Shown one piece after another: positions 27,068 through 36,423 of a DNA stretch of 64,000 nt. The stretch is taken from NCBI RefSeq assembly GCF_000384215.1, contig NZ_KB913032.1, forward strand, positions 6,843,605 to 6,907,604, given 5' to 3'. The notes beneath the pieces were generated by a model that searched no databases, had not been told where the DNA came from, and saw nothing but the letters and a program-made list of their open reading frames with translations. The stretch comes from Amycolatopsis alba DSM 44262. GTDB taxonomy: Bacteria; Actinomycetota; Actinomycetes; Mycobacteriales; Pseudonocardiaceae. The position numbers were made by a program, and so were the translations under genes. Within the stretch, counting starts at the first letter, position 1, and each line of letters opens with the position of its first letter.

Positions 27068-28403
27068 TAATCTCTCTATTTAATCGCCGCTCGCCACTCT
27101 TCGGTTCCCTTCGTAGTCTCAACAGTATCGGTTGAACCAGGCCCCTAGCTACACCGGGATTTGACTTCGCGGACCAGTTGCAGTGGTCACTGCCTGTGAG
27201 AGTCGGTGGTGACCGGCCAGATCGGAGAGTCAGCTTCGGCGTGTTTGCCCGCGTCGAACCGCGCGGCGTTCAGTATGACCGGCCGAACGACAGCCGAGGA
27301 CACGGTTCACGACGCCGCAGTGAGGTTCTGCAGCTGGATACCGACAGCCAGGACGGCGAACGTCCCGCTCCAGCGGTCGGGGCGTTTGCCGACGCTGAGC
27401 ACGTGACGCGAATGGTCATCTGCGGCCGCGACGAAAACAACACGCAGTGCAGGGGCAGTTGGACCCGGTCGGTCTACCACCTGACACGCACGCATACCTG
27501 GTCGAGTGTCTTCCGATGCCGGCGCGCATCCGCGAGCATCTGGGTTATGGCGTTCGAACGATGTTTCGACGATGTGTGCAGCTGTCCACTCGGATTACCG
27601 AGGCCGGGAGGATGGACTCCCGCGAACAGGCCGTGGTCGACCTGATCAACCCGCCGGCGTGTTGCTCCCGTTCTGTGCGCGGCCGGGATGACCTGGTTTA
27701 GGTATCTGGGCGTGGTGTCAGTGCCGGCGTCGCCCGACCACATCTCGCGCCGGCGAACGGTCTCCGCGACAGGGCCGCCCGGTCTCGATGACGCTGGCCC
27801 GCAGCGAGGGGAAGACTGCCGCGGCCAGCAGCAGACCATCGCCAGTTTCCCGAAAGTTGTCACGGCGCGGCGGTGACCGTCGCGCGGGACCGGATCACCA
27901 GACCATGTCGCCATCGCTCCCGGGACAGCGGCGGTCGGCCACAGCCGAGTCCCATGTAGTAAGTCGATACCTGCGATGGGGGTGTCGGCCGGGGTTTCCG
28001 GCGTTGTCCAGGTCAGGTCGCGGATGGCCCGGTTCGCCAGGCGGATCAGGCAGCACGTCATCGATGCCGTGAAGCCCTCACCCTTCCTGCCGCGGCCCGC
28101 CACATGCGCGGCATCGAACCTGATCGGCCTCTCGTCCTCGCCGCCTCGATCCACGAACAGCTTTTCATCGTCCACTCCGGCACGACCGTCGCCGTCTCCT
28201 GACCGAGCAATACCGCGACGTAATGAGACTGGGTCATGACCCTGACCCCGCCCAGGTCCTCGCCGGCAGCGACCCGATCTTGGTCCATCCCTGACTTACA
28301 CGGTGGGCATGACACGGCCCGCGTCTCGAGGGCAGATATGACCGGAGTAACACGCAGAGCAGCACATACGACTATGAATCACCTCGTGCCAAGGAGGATC
28401 CTC
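27068..28403. other. stretch without a confident gene (eroded DNA)
   Basis: No frame in these 1.3 kb gives a recognisable protein. Weakly protein-like pieces occur on the minus strand (for example HYVAVLLGQETATVV around 28200 and DEKLFVDRGGEDERPIRFD just downstream in another frame, and ADDHSRHVLSVGKRPDRW around 27400), which suggests one or more genes broken by frameshifts. No terminal repeats or complete transposase could be found. Confidence 0.4.
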
Positions 28404-28979
28404 ATGATCAAGGGCGTCGTTCTCTTCGCCGCGGCGGTGGTCACTCTCACCGCCTGTTCCGGTCGTGACGCCGGCGATCCCGTTGTCGGCGTCACGACTC
28501 CCGTCCCTGTTTCGACGCCCAGCTACACGCCGCAAGCGTCCTGCCCTCCGCTGCAGACCGGACAGTCATGCATCAACGGGCAACTGCTCCAGTCCAGCTC
28601 GACCAGCGAAGCTCCGCCGTCACTGCCCCAGGTCGAATCCAGTCCAGCCAGCAGGGCTCCGCAGTACCCGCCCCAGGTCGAGCAGGCCCGCGGGTCCGCG
28701 GAGTCGTATCTCGACTACAGCGCTTTCTCGCGAAACGGCTTGATCGATCAACTGTCCTCGAAGTACGGCGATAGCTACCCGAAGAACATCGCCACCCAGG
28801 CAGTGGACAGCCTGAAGGTCGACTGGAACGCGCAGGCAGCCAAATCGGCACAGTCCTACCTGGACTACACCTCATTCTCGTGCACCGGCCTGATCCAGCA
28901 GCTGTCATCGAGGTACGGCGGGCAATTCACCAACGCCCAGGCCAAGTTCGGCGCACACCAGACAAAGGCCTGCAAATGA
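28404..28979 (+). CDS. Ltp-family surface lipoprotein with two Ltp repeats
   Basis: A 191-residue lipoprotein. A signal with lipobox VTLTAC leads to a Ser/Pro-rich linker and two repeats of about 45 residues: SAESYLDYSAFSRNGLIDQL and SAQSYLDYTSFSCTGLIQQL, each followed by SSKYG or SSRYGG. This is the Ltp (host cell surface-exposed lipoprotein) domain, first described in the Streptococcus thermophilus phage TP-J34 protein that blocks phage DNA injection; bacterial versions are common and mostly untested. AAGGAGG stands just before the ATG. It stands alone in an accessory stretch. Confidence 0.88.
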   Translation: MIKGVVLFAAAVVTLTACSGRDAGDPVVGVTTPVPVSTPSYTPQASCPPLQTGQSCINGQLLQSSSTSEAPPSLPQVESSPASRAPQYPPQVEQARGSAESYLDYSAFSRNGLIDQLSSKYGDSYPKNIATQAVDSLKVDWNAQAAKSAQSYLDYTSFSCTGLIQQLSSRYGGQFTNAQAKFGAHQTKACK

Positions 28980-29411
28980 AGTCCCTGCGATACCCGGACA
29001 GGGCGACACAGAGGCCGTGACTGGGTGTGACACTGTGCCGTTTCATCACTCCCCCAATCTGACTGAAGAGAGCGCGATGAGCGTCAGTCAACGGGCGAAG
29101 GATCTCCGGCATACGAGCTTCGAAACGCATCGAACCACGCCGGACCACTAACAACCTCGGACCTCTCGCCCAGCACCGCCCACTCAATCTAGCGATAGCG
29201 CACCCCGACGACGAGTGCCACGATATAGAGGCACTGCGACCTTTGCTCGCTGACGAGCTGGTCGCAGGCGAACCAAAAGTTATCGTCCTGTAACTTTTTT
29301 TGGCGGCCCAGAAACGGCCCAGAGATCCATTGTGGACGTTCGCGACAGCTAACACGGCAGGTGAAGGGTGTATCCAGGCGACACCCTATGCCAAGTTTCG
29401 CTTAGTGCGAC
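28980..29411. other. intergenic stretch with nothing recognised
   Basis: Between the Ltp lipoprotein and the next small gene there is no convincing coding frame, RNA gene or repeat. It includes a run TAACTTTTTTT near 29292-29302, which could serve as a simple terminator-like tail, and AT content is higher than in neighbours. Confidence 0.5.
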
Positions 29412-29729
29412 ATGATCCCCAACGCCGAGCACTGGCGGGTTTCCGTGCACGAGGCACAGGAACTGCAGCACGCGATCATGGGCTACCTGCCCGGCTACGC
29501 CACCCCGCGGATCGTTTGCGATGTCCCGTACGTGGGCAAGCGGTGGGTCCACCAGCTCGCCGAGTACGACCGCGAGCTCGGCATCTCCTACTGGACCAAG
29601 AACTACCGCAACGGGATCGAACACGAAGACCCCGAAGCCTTGCAGCGTCGCTACCCGTACTACGACCCGATCTCAACCCTTCCTGAAGCCGGCCAGCGTT
29701 GGTGGCGCGACCAGCCTCAGACTCCCTAG
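29412..29729 (+). CDS. small hypothetical protein
   Basis: A 105-residue soluble protein rich in aromatic and charged residues (WVHQLAEYDRELGISYWTKN, RYPYYDPISTLP). Codon use is typical of the genome (G/C in third positions), which supports coding. No family is recognised and no clear ribosome site precedes the ATG. It may be an intact small gene or the tail of a longer one. Confidence 0.55.
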   Translation: MIPNAEHWRVSVHEAQELQHAIMGYLPGYATPRIVCDVPYVGKRWVHQLAEYDRELGISYWTKNYRNGIEHEDPEALQRRYPYYDPISTLPEAGQRWWRDQPQTP

Positions 29730-29851
29730 CGGGCCCGACGCCAGGAGGATCTGTCGAGGGGGCGTTTGGGCTCACGTGGGAGCTTCAAACGCCCTCTCGG
29801 TGGATGCCAGTTCTGTCCGGAACCGTCAGTCGGCGTGGACAGCTACCTGCG

Positions 29852-30448
29852 TCAGCGCAGTGCGCGCACAACGAACGCGGACAGCCTCCGCAGGCCCTCG
29901 CCCTCCGTGACGGTCCCGCCGTGCACCGTGGTCCACCAGAACGGGACGCTGCCCAATGCGTCCAGCGCCAGTTCGATCTCCGCCGGTTCGTCGCGGATCT
30001 CGCCTCGCCCGACGGCCCGGTCGAACGCGATCCGGGCCCAGGCCCGCCGGGGTGCGGCGACCCTGGTGGTGAACGCCTCGGCGAGTTCGGGTGAGCGCCG
30101 GGTCTCCGCCAGCAGGTCCGGGATGATCATCGCCGAGCGCGGGTCTGCCGGTTGTCGGTGAAGGCGGACGAGCATGCAGTGGATGTCGTCCTCGAGGTCG
30201 CCGGTGTCTTCGGGTTCGCCGTCGGGCACGGTGAGGCGGCTGATCGCCTCCATGACCATGTCGAGCTTGCCCGGCCACCGGCGGTAGAGCGCGCTTTTGC
30301 CGACTCCGGCGTGCTGCGCGACCTGCTGCATCGACAACCGCCCGACGCCGCCTTGGGCCAGCTGGTCAAGGGTGGCGTCGAGCACTGCCTCGGTCAGTTC
30401 AGGCCGGAGTACGGCGGCCCCGGCCACGGGACGACGGGACGTGTTCAC
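29852..30448 (-). CDS. TetR-family transcriptional regulator
   Basis: A 198-residue repressor. The helix-turn-helix (LSMQQVAQHAGVGKSALYRR) lies near residues 38-60, and the C-terminal half is the ligand/dimer domain. The GTG at 30448 is preferred because longer starts would read through the operator-like palindrome. It is divergent from the SnoaL-like and NAD(P)-binding genes and probably represses them and itself through the site at 30471-30482. Confidence 0.9.
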   Translation of the reverse strand: MNTSRRPVAGAAVLRPELTEAVLDATLDQLAQGGVGRLSMQQVAQHAGVGKSALYRRWPGKLDMVMEAISRLTVPDGEPEDTGDLEDDIHCMLVRLHRQPADPRSAMIIPDLLAETRRSPELAEAFTTRVAAPRRAWARIAFDRAVGRGEIRDEPAEIELALDALGSVPFWWTTVHGGTVTEGEGLRRLSAFVVRALR

Positions 30449-30470
30449 GCGACGAGCATAGCGACGACGG

Positions 30471-30482
30471 GACGGTACCGTC
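30471..30482. promoter_or_regulatory. TetR operator candidate
   Basis: GACGGTACCGTC is a perfect 12-bp palindrome flanked by GACGA and TCGTC, in the gap between the divergent TetR and SnoaL-like genes. Position and symmetry suit a TetR operator. Confidence 0.55.
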
Positions 30483-30537
30483 TCATCGTCCGGTAGGCTG
30501 ACGTCGGAACGGAACCGCATCGACGCAACGGAGAACC

Positions 30538-30978
30538 GTGGACGACACGCAACGCCGAGCCCGCGCCAACAAGACCATCGACGCCGCCCTAGACCGCGTC
30601 CTCGCGCACGACATGGCGGGATTCGCCGCGCTGTGGGCGTCCGACGGCACGATGAGCTTCCCCTTCGCCGCGCCTGGGACGATCGAACACGTCACGGGCC
30701 GAGACTCGGTCACCACACATCTGTCCGGCTACAACGATCTGCTGCTGCCGGGCGAGATCGTCGAGCAGACCCGGCACGACACCGCGGACCCGGACACGGT
30801 CGTGCTGGAGTTCGCGATGGCCGGGACCGTGACCGCCACCGGCAGGCCCTACACACTGCGCTACATCTGCGTGATCACTGTCGGGGACGAAGGCATCACC
30901 GCCTACCGCGACTACTGGAGTCCCGCTGCCGCAGCCGACCTGATCGGCACCCCCGGCCTCCCGGACGCCGCCGCATGA
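30538..30978 (+). CDS. SnoaL/NTF2-like protein
   Basis: A 146-residue alpha+beta barrel protein (LDRVLAHDMAGFAALWASDG near the N-terminus; YICVITVGDEGITAYRDYW near the end), of the SnoaL-like polyketide-cyclase/isomerase superfamily with no specific function assignable. It starts with GTG at 30538 (GGAG upstream). Its stop overlaps the ATG of the next gene (ATGA). Confidence 0.85.
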   Translation: MDDTQRRARANKTIDAALDRVLAHDMAGFAALWASDGTMSFPFAAPGTIEHVTGRDSVTTHLSGYNDLLLPGEIVEQTRHDTADPDTVVLEFAMAGTVTATGRPYTLRYICVITVGDEGITAYRDYWSPAAAADLIGTPGLPDAAA

Positions 30979-31796
30979 TCACGCTGATCACGGGCGCGAG
31001 CGGCATGACCGGGTCCCGTGTCGCCGACCTGGTCGAGCAGGCAGGCGTCGCCGTCCGGCGCGTGAGCCGCTCTTCCCCCGCCCGCTTCGACTGGTACGAC
31101 GCCACGACCCACGACGCCGCGTTCGACGGGGTCGAGGCGCTCTACCTCATCCCCCCGATAGGCGAGGCACGACCGGCGGCGGTCGTCGAACCGGTGCTCG
31201 ACCGCGCCGTCCACCGTGGACTGCGGCGGACCGTCCTGCTCAGTTCGTCCGCGGTGGAGCGAGGACAGGAGGGCCCTGGCGAGCTGCACGACCTGGTCGC
31301 CCGGATCGTCCCCGAAGCGGTGGTGCTGCGGCCTTCCTGGTTCACCCAGAACTTCATCAGCCGCGCACCTGGCGTGCGCAGCCTGTGGTCAGGCGAGATC
31401 GTGACAGCCACCGGCGACGGCAGGCTCCCGTTCGTCGACGTCGAAGACATCGCCGCAGTCGCGGCCGTCGCTCTCCAAGCCCCTGCCGCACCAGATCCGG
31501 AGCTGGTCATCACGGGCCCCGAGGCGTTGAGCTACGACGACGTCTGCCGGATCTGGACAGAGCACACGGGCGACCCGGCCCGGCACGTCCGATTGAGCGA
31601 ACAGGAGCTGGCCGCCCGGTTCACCGCGAACGGCGTCCCCGCCGACTTCGCAGCGGTGCTCGCCGCACTCGACACGATCGTCGCCTCAGGAGCCCAGGCC
31701 ACTGTCACCGACACGGTTCCCTCGCTCACCGGCCGCCCGGCGCGATCCGTCCGGGAGACGCTCGCCGCGGCACTGACACCCGGCCGCCGGACCTGA
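30975..31796 (+). CDS. NmrA-like NAD(P)-binding protein
   Basis: A 273-residue atypical short-chain dehydrogenase. The nucleotide loop ITGASGMTGSRVADLV is at the very N-terminus; VLLSSSAVERG and VVLRPSWFTQNFISR follow, as in NmrA/azoreductase-like proteins. The classical Tyr-x3-Lys pair is absent, so it may be a reductase of another type or a redox sensor. Translated together with the SnoaL-like gene (4-bp overlap), likely under the divergent TetR. Confidence 0.88.
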   Translation: MITLITGASGMTGSRVADLVEQAGVAVRRVSRSSPARFDWYDATTHDAAFDGVEALYLIPPIGEARPAAVVEPVLDRAVHRGLRRTVLLSSSAVERGQEGPGELHDLVARIVPEAVVLRPSWFTQNFISRAPGVRSLWSGEIVTATGDGRLPFVDVEDIAAVAAVALQAPAAPDPELVITGPEALSYDDVCRIWTEHTGDPARHVRLSEQELAARFTANGVPADFAAVLAALDTIVASGAQATVTDTVPSLTGRPARSVRETLAAALTPGRRT

Positions 31797-31853
31797 TCAG
31801 ACGGCGAAGACCAAAAGCGTCTCCGTCCCGGCCACGATCCCAGCGCTGCGGAT

Positions 31854-32603
31854 TCAGAGGAGCGCGCCGCCGGACACCTCGATGCGTTCGGCGGTCAGCC
31901 AGCGGAGGTCGTCGGAGACGACAGCGGCGATCGCGTCACCGATCTCCTCCGGTCGCCCGACCCGGCCCAGAGCGGTCTGCGCGGCGAGGGTGCCCCGCAG
32001 GTCCGGGTCGTCCCTCATGGCGCCGCCGTTGAAATCGGTGGCGGTGGGACCGGGCGCGATCGAGTTGATCCGGATGCCGCGCGCGCCGAGTTCGGAGGCG
32101 AGGCTGCGGGACATCGCTTCGACGGCCGCTTTCGAGGCCGCGTAGACCGACGTACCGGGGCTGACGTGGCGAGTGAGCGACGTCGTGACGTTGACGATCC
32201 GGCCGCTGTCGGCCAAGTGCGGCGCCAGCGCTTGGATGAGGAAGAACGTGCCGCGGAAGTTCGTGCCCACCAGCGCGTCGAAGTCCTCCACCGTCACGTG
32301 CTCCAGCGCTCCGAACACGCCGATGCCGGCGTTGTTGACCAGGACGTCGAAGGTCCCGGTCCCCCAGCGGTCCTGGAGTTCTCTCGTCAAACCAGCCGCG
32401 AAGGCCTGGAACGAACCGACGTCGCTGATGTCGAGGCGCGAGGAGAAGGCGTCACCACCCGATTCCTTGACCGCGCGTTCGACTTCCGCCGCGCCTTCCG
32501 CGTCGCCGCGGTGGGTCACCACGACCTTCGCCCCTCGGCGGGCGAGCGCGAGCGCGGTGTCGCGGCCGAGTCCCCTGTTCGCTCCGGTGACCAGGGCGAT
32601 CAT
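31854..32603 (-). CDS. short-chain dehydrogenase/reductase
   Basis: A 249-residue classical SDR: TGANRGLGRD cofactor loop, NNAG, catalytic Ser in NVTTSLTRH, and YAASK. The cofactor is probably NADP (Arg in the first loop) but this is not certain. The ATG at 32603 overlaps the stop of the upstream DUF385 gene by 4 bp. Substrate unknown. Confidence 0.92.
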   Translation of the reverse strand: MIALVTGANRGLGRDTALALARRGAKVVVTHRGDAEGAAEVERAVKESGGDAFSSRLDISDVGSFQAFAAGLTRELQDRWGTGTFDVLVNNAGIGVFGALEHVTVEDFDALVGTNFRGTFFLIQALAPHLADSGRIVNVTTSLTRHVSPGTSVYAASKAAVEAMSRSLASELGARGIRINSIAPGPTATDFNGGAMRDDPDLRGTLAAQTALGRVGRPEEIGDAIAAVVSDDLRWLTAERIEVSGGALL

Positions 32604-33034
32604 CGGTTCACTCCTTTCTTGACGTCCTCGAAGTCGACGCGGACGAGCGGGCTGCCCGCCAGCCATTCGGCCAGGGGCTGGACCGGTTGCCCGATACCGG
32701 CGGGATTGGCCGGCTGGTTCAGGTCGGCGATGACGGCACGGAAGACGGCCTCGCGTTCGCCGGGTTCGGAGATCGACGTGCCGACGGCGGCCAGGTCGGC
32801 CCGCACACCGTGCTTGAGATGAAAGGTGAACGAGCGATTCGCGAGGATGTTCGCGTACCAGCTCCTCCTCGCCGGATGCGTGGTCAGGTAGATCCGGCCG
32901 TCGACCCGGTAGAACCACACCTCGATGCGCCGGGGCAGGCCCGTCCGCGCGCCGATGGTCGTGATGTCGATCGTGCGCTCCCTTGCCGACGACGTCGGCG
33001 TGATCGCCAGGGCCCGTTCGATTCCGGGGTCCAT
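32600..33034 (-). CDS. deazaflavin (F420)-type nitroreductase-family protein
   Basis: A 144-residue protein with the DUF385/DDN fold: TIDITTIGARTGLPRRIEVW, then GRIYLTTHPARRSWYANILA and FTFHLKHGVRADL. Family members use F420 or flavin. Coupled to the SDR gene; the pair is divergent from a TetR gene across an AT-rich operator-like palindrome. Confidence 0.85.
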   Translation of the reverse strand: MDPGIERALAITPTSSARERTIDITTIGARTGLPRRIEVWFYRVDGRIYLTTHPARRSWYANILANRSFTFHLKHGVRADLAAVGTSISEPGEREAVFRAVIADLNQPANPAGIGQPVQPLAEWLAGSPLVRVDFEDVKKGVNR

Positions 33035-33042
33035 GCACCCTC

Positions 33043-33068
33043 CAAGTAAGTAAGTATTTATTTACTTG
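33043..33068. promoter_or_regulatory. TetR operator candidate, AT-rich
   Basis: CAAGTAAGTAAGTATTTATT continuing to TACTTG forms a 26-bp imperfect palindrome (CAAGTAA...TTACTTG) in the gap between the divergent DUF385 and TetR genes. It stands out as strongly AT-rich in this GC-rich DNA. Confidence 0.65.
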
Positions 33069-33124
33069 TAGAGTAGGGACACCCCGGACGGACTGTCAAA
33101 CATCCCAGACGAGCAGGAGAACCG

Positions 33125-33703
33125 ATGCCCGCACGCGACGCCCAGGCGACGAAAGCCAGAATCCTGCAGGTCGCGGTCGCCGAGTTCGCCGAGCACGGGC
33201 ACGCGGGCGGGCGGATCGAGCGGATCGCCCGTGAGGCCGGGACCAACGTCCGGATGATCTACGCCTACTTCGGCAACAAGGACGGGCTCTTCGACGCGGC
33301 GCTCACCAGCGCGGTCCAGTCAATGGCGGCAAAGGTCCCGCCGCGCCCGGAGGACCTGCCCGGCTGGGCGGGCGAACTGTTCGACTACCACCGGCGCGAG
33401 CCCACGGCGCTGCGGATCAACCTGTGGGCACAACTCGAGCGCCCCCAGGCCGCCTCCGAACCCCTGGAGACCTACCTCGCGAAGACCACCGTCGTGTCCG
33501 ACGGCGACAGCGCACCTCTCAACGCCGTCGATCTGCTGACGTTCATCTACGCGATCTCCCAGGCCTGGCACCTGACCCCTGTCGGCCTGCTCAAGGCGGA
33601 CGGTTCGGACCCCGACGACCCGGCGAGGATCGCCGCGCACCGGGAATCCGTCGTCGCCGCCGTCACCCGCATCCTCCGTCCGTCCACTGTGGATGGCGAG
33701 TGA
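33125..33703 (+). CDS. TetR-family transcriptional regulator
   Basis: A 192-residue repressor with helix-turn-helix RIERIAREAGTNVRMIYAYF near residues 30-50 and a C-terminal TetR-type domain. Divergent from the DUF385-SDR operon and likely its repressor via the palindrome at 33043-33068. Confidence 0.92.
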   Translation: MPARDAQATKARILQVAVAEFAEHGHAGGRIERIAREAGTNVRMIYAYFGNKDGLFDAALTSAVQSMAAKVPPRPEDLPGWAGELFDYHRREPTALRINLWAQLERPQAASEPLETYLAKTTVVSDGDSAPLNAVDLLTFIYAISQAWHLTPVGLLKADGSDPDDPARIAAHRESVVAAVTRILRPSTVDGE

Positions 33704-33740
33704 TTCCTTCGCTCCCTTGCTGATTCGTTCTGGACCTCGG

Positions 33741-34037
33741 TCAGTCGAGGCCTTCGACGATGCGGAAGTCGCGCTCGAAGCCGTCGGGAAGTGCGGCCAG
33801 TGCCTTCTGGTACGCCGCACTCTCGTATGCGGCGACGGCTTGTTCGAAGCTGTCGAACTCGATCAGGACGACACGCTCGGCGATTCCGGCTTCGTGTGCG
33901 ACGACCCGGCTGCCGCCGCGGGCGAACGTCCGCCCGCCTGCGGCCTTGACGGCGAGACCGGCCAGTCCGTTGTAGACATCAAGACTCTCAGGGTCTGTGA
34001 TGATGGGGTAGACGCTGACCCAGTAGCCCTTGGGCAT
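33741..34037 (-). CDS. DUF1330-family protein
   Basis: A 98-residue ferredoxin-like-fold protein (GYWVSVYPIITDPESLDVYN; VLIEFDSFEQAVAAYESAAY) of the DUF1330/EthD-like group, often beside oxidoreductases, function unknown. GGAGG precedes the ATG at 34037. It follows the MFS gene by 23 bp and is probably in its operon. Confidence 0.88.
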   Translation of the reverse strand: MPKGYWVSVYPIITDPESLDVYNGLAGLAVKAAGGRTFARGGSRVVAHEAGIAERVVLIEFDSFEQAVAAYESAAYQKALAALPDGFERDFRIVEGLD

Positions 34038-34060
34038 GGAACCTCCAGTGTTGGGATGAG

Positions 34061-35425
34061 TTACAGGTTGGTCTTGACCGAGCGTCGGCGGACGAGGGCG
34101 AGGCTTGTCAGCGTCGTGATCGCCATGGCGCCGATGCCGGCCAGCGCCGCGGTGGTGTAGGCGCCGTCGTCGGGGAAGAGGCGGCCGGGGCCGGTGCCCG
34201 CGGCGAGGATCAGGCCGCCGATGGCGCTGCCCAGGGAGTACCCGACGCTGCGGACGACGTAGTTGAAGCTCATGGCGCTCGACGTCTCGCTCTTGGGGGT
34301 GACGGCCAGGATGACACCGGGCATCGCGGCCGCGAAGCCGCCGACGCCGAAGCCCAGCACGCCCATGGCCGCGAACAGCTCGGCCAGGTCGGACCGGGCG
34401 GTGGCGAACAGGACGAACCCGCCGCCCACCACGACGGCGCTGCCGGCCAGGAGCAGGGGGTCGGCGATCCGCGTCCGGACCCCCGGCGTGAGCTTCCCGG
34501 CCACGAACCCCAGCACTGAAAACGGGATGAGGACCAGCCCGGCGACGAAAGTCGTCAGCCCGAAGCCGTAGCCGGCGCCGTGCGGCGTCTGCGCGTACCG
34601 GGTGATGAGCGTAAGCAAGAGGTACATGCCGATCCCGCCGACGAACATGGCGAGGTTCGCCCCGGCGACCGCCGGGTGCCGCACCGCCCGCACATCGACC
34701 AGGGGCGTCGTGCTGCGCAGCTCGATGACGACCCAGACGCAAAGCAGCACGATCGCGACGACGGCGAGGCCTGCCGCCACGGCGAGGTGCCGGCTCCACA
34801 GAGTCCGTTCGCCGGCGAGGAACAGCACCAGGAGCAGCGCGGCGGCCAGGACGACCGCGCCCGCCACGTCCACGCGGGTGGAGCGGCCTTCGGGGGCTTC
34901 GGGAATGGAGCACCACGCGGTCAGGAGGGCGGCGGCGGTGACGACCAGGCCGAGGCCGTAGGCGGCCCGCACCCCGCCGAGCTCGGCGAGCAGAGCGGCC
35001 AGCGGATAGCCGACACCGGCCCCGATGATCGAGACCACCGAGATCAGGGCGATCACGGCCGCGCTGCGCTCCTCGGGAAGGTGGTCCCGAGCCACGCCCA
35101 TCATCAGCGCCGTCAGCCCGAGCCCGACGCCCTGGGCCGCCCTGCCGGCCAGCAGCCATGCAAACGGCAATGGCAGCACGGTGAGCGCACTGCCGGCGAC
35201 GACTACTGCCAGCGTGGTGAGAATCGCGGCCCGCCGGTGCGGTCCTGCTCCAAGCCGCCCCAGGACCGGCGTGGCGACGGCGCCGCTGAGCAGCGCGACG
35301 GTCAGTGTCCACTGCGCGCCGCCGAGCGAGACAGCGAACGAGGTCGCCACACTGGTGATGAGCGGCGCCCCGAGGCTGGCGACCGCCGCCACGACCAGAG
35401 CGATGAACATCAGGGCGGGCACCAC
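34061..35425 (-). CDS. MFS transporter, drug-efflux type
   Basis: A 454-residue integral membrane protein with at least 12 predicted membrane segments; the motif GRLGAGPHRRAAI after the second segment and LAGRAAQGVGLGLTALMMGV match DHA-type efflux permeases. It starts with GTG at 35425, 55 bp after the MarR stop. Being downstream of a MarR gene suggests ligand-induced export of a small molecule. Confidence 0.88.
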   Translation of the reverse strand: MVPALMFIALVVAAVASLGAPLITSVATSFAVSLGGAQWTLTVALLSGAVATPVLGRLGAGPHRRAAILTTLAVVVAGSALTVLPLPFAWLLAGRAAQGVGLGLTALMMGVARDHLPEERSAAVIALISVVSIIGAGVGYPLAALLAELGGVRAAYGLGLVVTAAALLTAWCSIPEAPEGRSTRVDVAGAVVLAAALLLVLFLAGERTLWSRHLAVAAGLAVVAIVLLCVWVVIELRSTTPLVDVRAVRHPAVAGANLAMFVGGIGMYLLLTLITRYAQTPHGAGYGFGLTTFVAGLVLIPFSVLGFVAGKLTPGVRTRIADPLLLAGSAVVVGGGFVLFATARSDLAELFAAMGVLGFGVGGFAAAMPGVILAVTPKSETSSAMSFNYVVRSVGYSLGSAIGGLILAAGTGPGRLFPDDGAYTTAALAGIGAMAITTLTSLALVRRRSVKTNL

Positions 35426-35480
35426 AGCCGCGCCTCGGAACGCGCCACCGGGAACGCCTTCGCCGCGACCGGCTGCCCGG

Positions 35481-35939
35481 TCACTGCTTCGGCCCTTCGC
35501 GCTCCTGACTTTCTAGCTCTGCCAGATGTTTCAGCGCCGGAAGGGCCGCCACCAGCGCCTCGACCTCGTCGCCGGTGAGCTCGCCGATCAACCGCTCGAA
35601 CGCGTGGACACCCGCCTGGCGCCGCGTCCGGACATAAGAGGAGCCGGCCTCGGTCAGGCACACCAGCGTGACCCGCTTGTCGGACGCGTCGCCCTGCCGC
35701 TCGACCAGTCCGGCCTCCTCCATCACCCGGACCAGGGCGGTCATCGCGGGCTGGGTGACGCCCTCGACCACGGCCAGATCGGTGATGCGCCGCGGGCCTG
35801 TCCGGTCCAAGGTGGCCAGGGTGGCGGCGGACGTCAGGCTCATGTCACGGGGCAGGCGTCTCGTGGCCCTGGTGGCCAGGCCGTAGAGGGCCGCCCCGAT
35901 GGCGGCGGACGCGCCAGGAGCGGCGGCTTGACAACTCAT
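35481..35939 (-). CDS. MarR-family transcriptional regulator
   Basis: A 152-residue winged-helix regulator. The DNA-binding part is RITDLAVVEGVTQPAMTALV followed by VERQGDASDKRVTLVCLTEA (wing). It precedes the MFS and DUF1330 genes and probably represses its own operon at the AT-rich stretch 35941-35979. Confidence 0.92.
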   Translation of the reverse strand: MSCQAAAPGASAAIGAALYGLATRATRRLPRDMSLTSAATLATLDRTGPRRITDLAVVEGVTQPAMTALVRVMEEAGLVERQGDASDKRVTLVCLTEAGSSYVRTRRQAGVHAFERLIGELTGDEVEALVAALPALKHLAELESQEREGPKQ

Positions 35940-35940
35940 G

Positions 35941-35979
35941 TTTGAAGCATAGCACTTTTATATTCATAGTTTATGCAAC
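35941..35979. promoter_or_regulatory. AT-rich promoter/operator region of the MarR operon
   Basis: A 39-bp AT-rich stretch just upstream of the MarR ATG with GCATA and TATGC arms (35947-35951 and 35972-35976) and a central TATATTCATA. It is a plausible promoter with MarR site; the symmetry is imperfect. Confidence 0.4.
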
Positions 35980-36089
35980 CCGGCGAGGGTCTTCGGCGAA
36001 GGGGTCTCCGCCGCCCGCGCGTGCCGAGGTCGGTCTCCATCTCCACATCAGCGACACTGAGTACCTGTTTCCGGCCCCCTCGAACACAG

Positions 36090-36377
36090 CGGAGTACGGC
36101 CGGTTTCCTGAAGGTGCTCACCAGCCTCGGCTACATCGCCGGGCGGCACACCGAGGCCCTCGACTACTACCGCCAATCCCCCACACTGCTGCGCACCCTC
36201 GGAAATGCCTGCGAAGAAGCCAACACCTTGACCCATATCGGCGAGGCACACCTTGCTCTCGGCGACCAGCGCCAAACCCGCGACTGCTGGGAACAAGCCG
36301 CAGACCTGTACCAAGCCCAGCACCGAGACGACGACGCCCGCTACCTCCGGGACATGGTCATCGCAATCGAGTCGTGA
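36090..36377 (+). pseudogene. C-terminal TPR remnant of an AfsR/SARP-type regulator
   Basis: About 95 codons read as TPR repeats (LGYIAGRHTEALDYYRQSPT, then ANTLTHIGEAHLALGD and CWEQAADLYQAQ), the usual end of large AfsR/SARP-type regulators with BTAD and TPR domains. The DNA-binding and ATPase parts are absent; upstream codons are unrelated basic sequence. It is therefore a decayed 3' fragment. Confidence 0.65.
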
Positions 36378-36423
36378 AACCGGCAGGGCGAAGCCGCAGA
36401 TGACAGGTCTCTAGGATTGAGGC

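Noticed and set aside
27474..28175. A 233-codon minus-strand frame in the eroded region
   Set aside because: Some parts look protein-like, but most is low-complexity and frame sense seems to change, so an intact gene is not supported.
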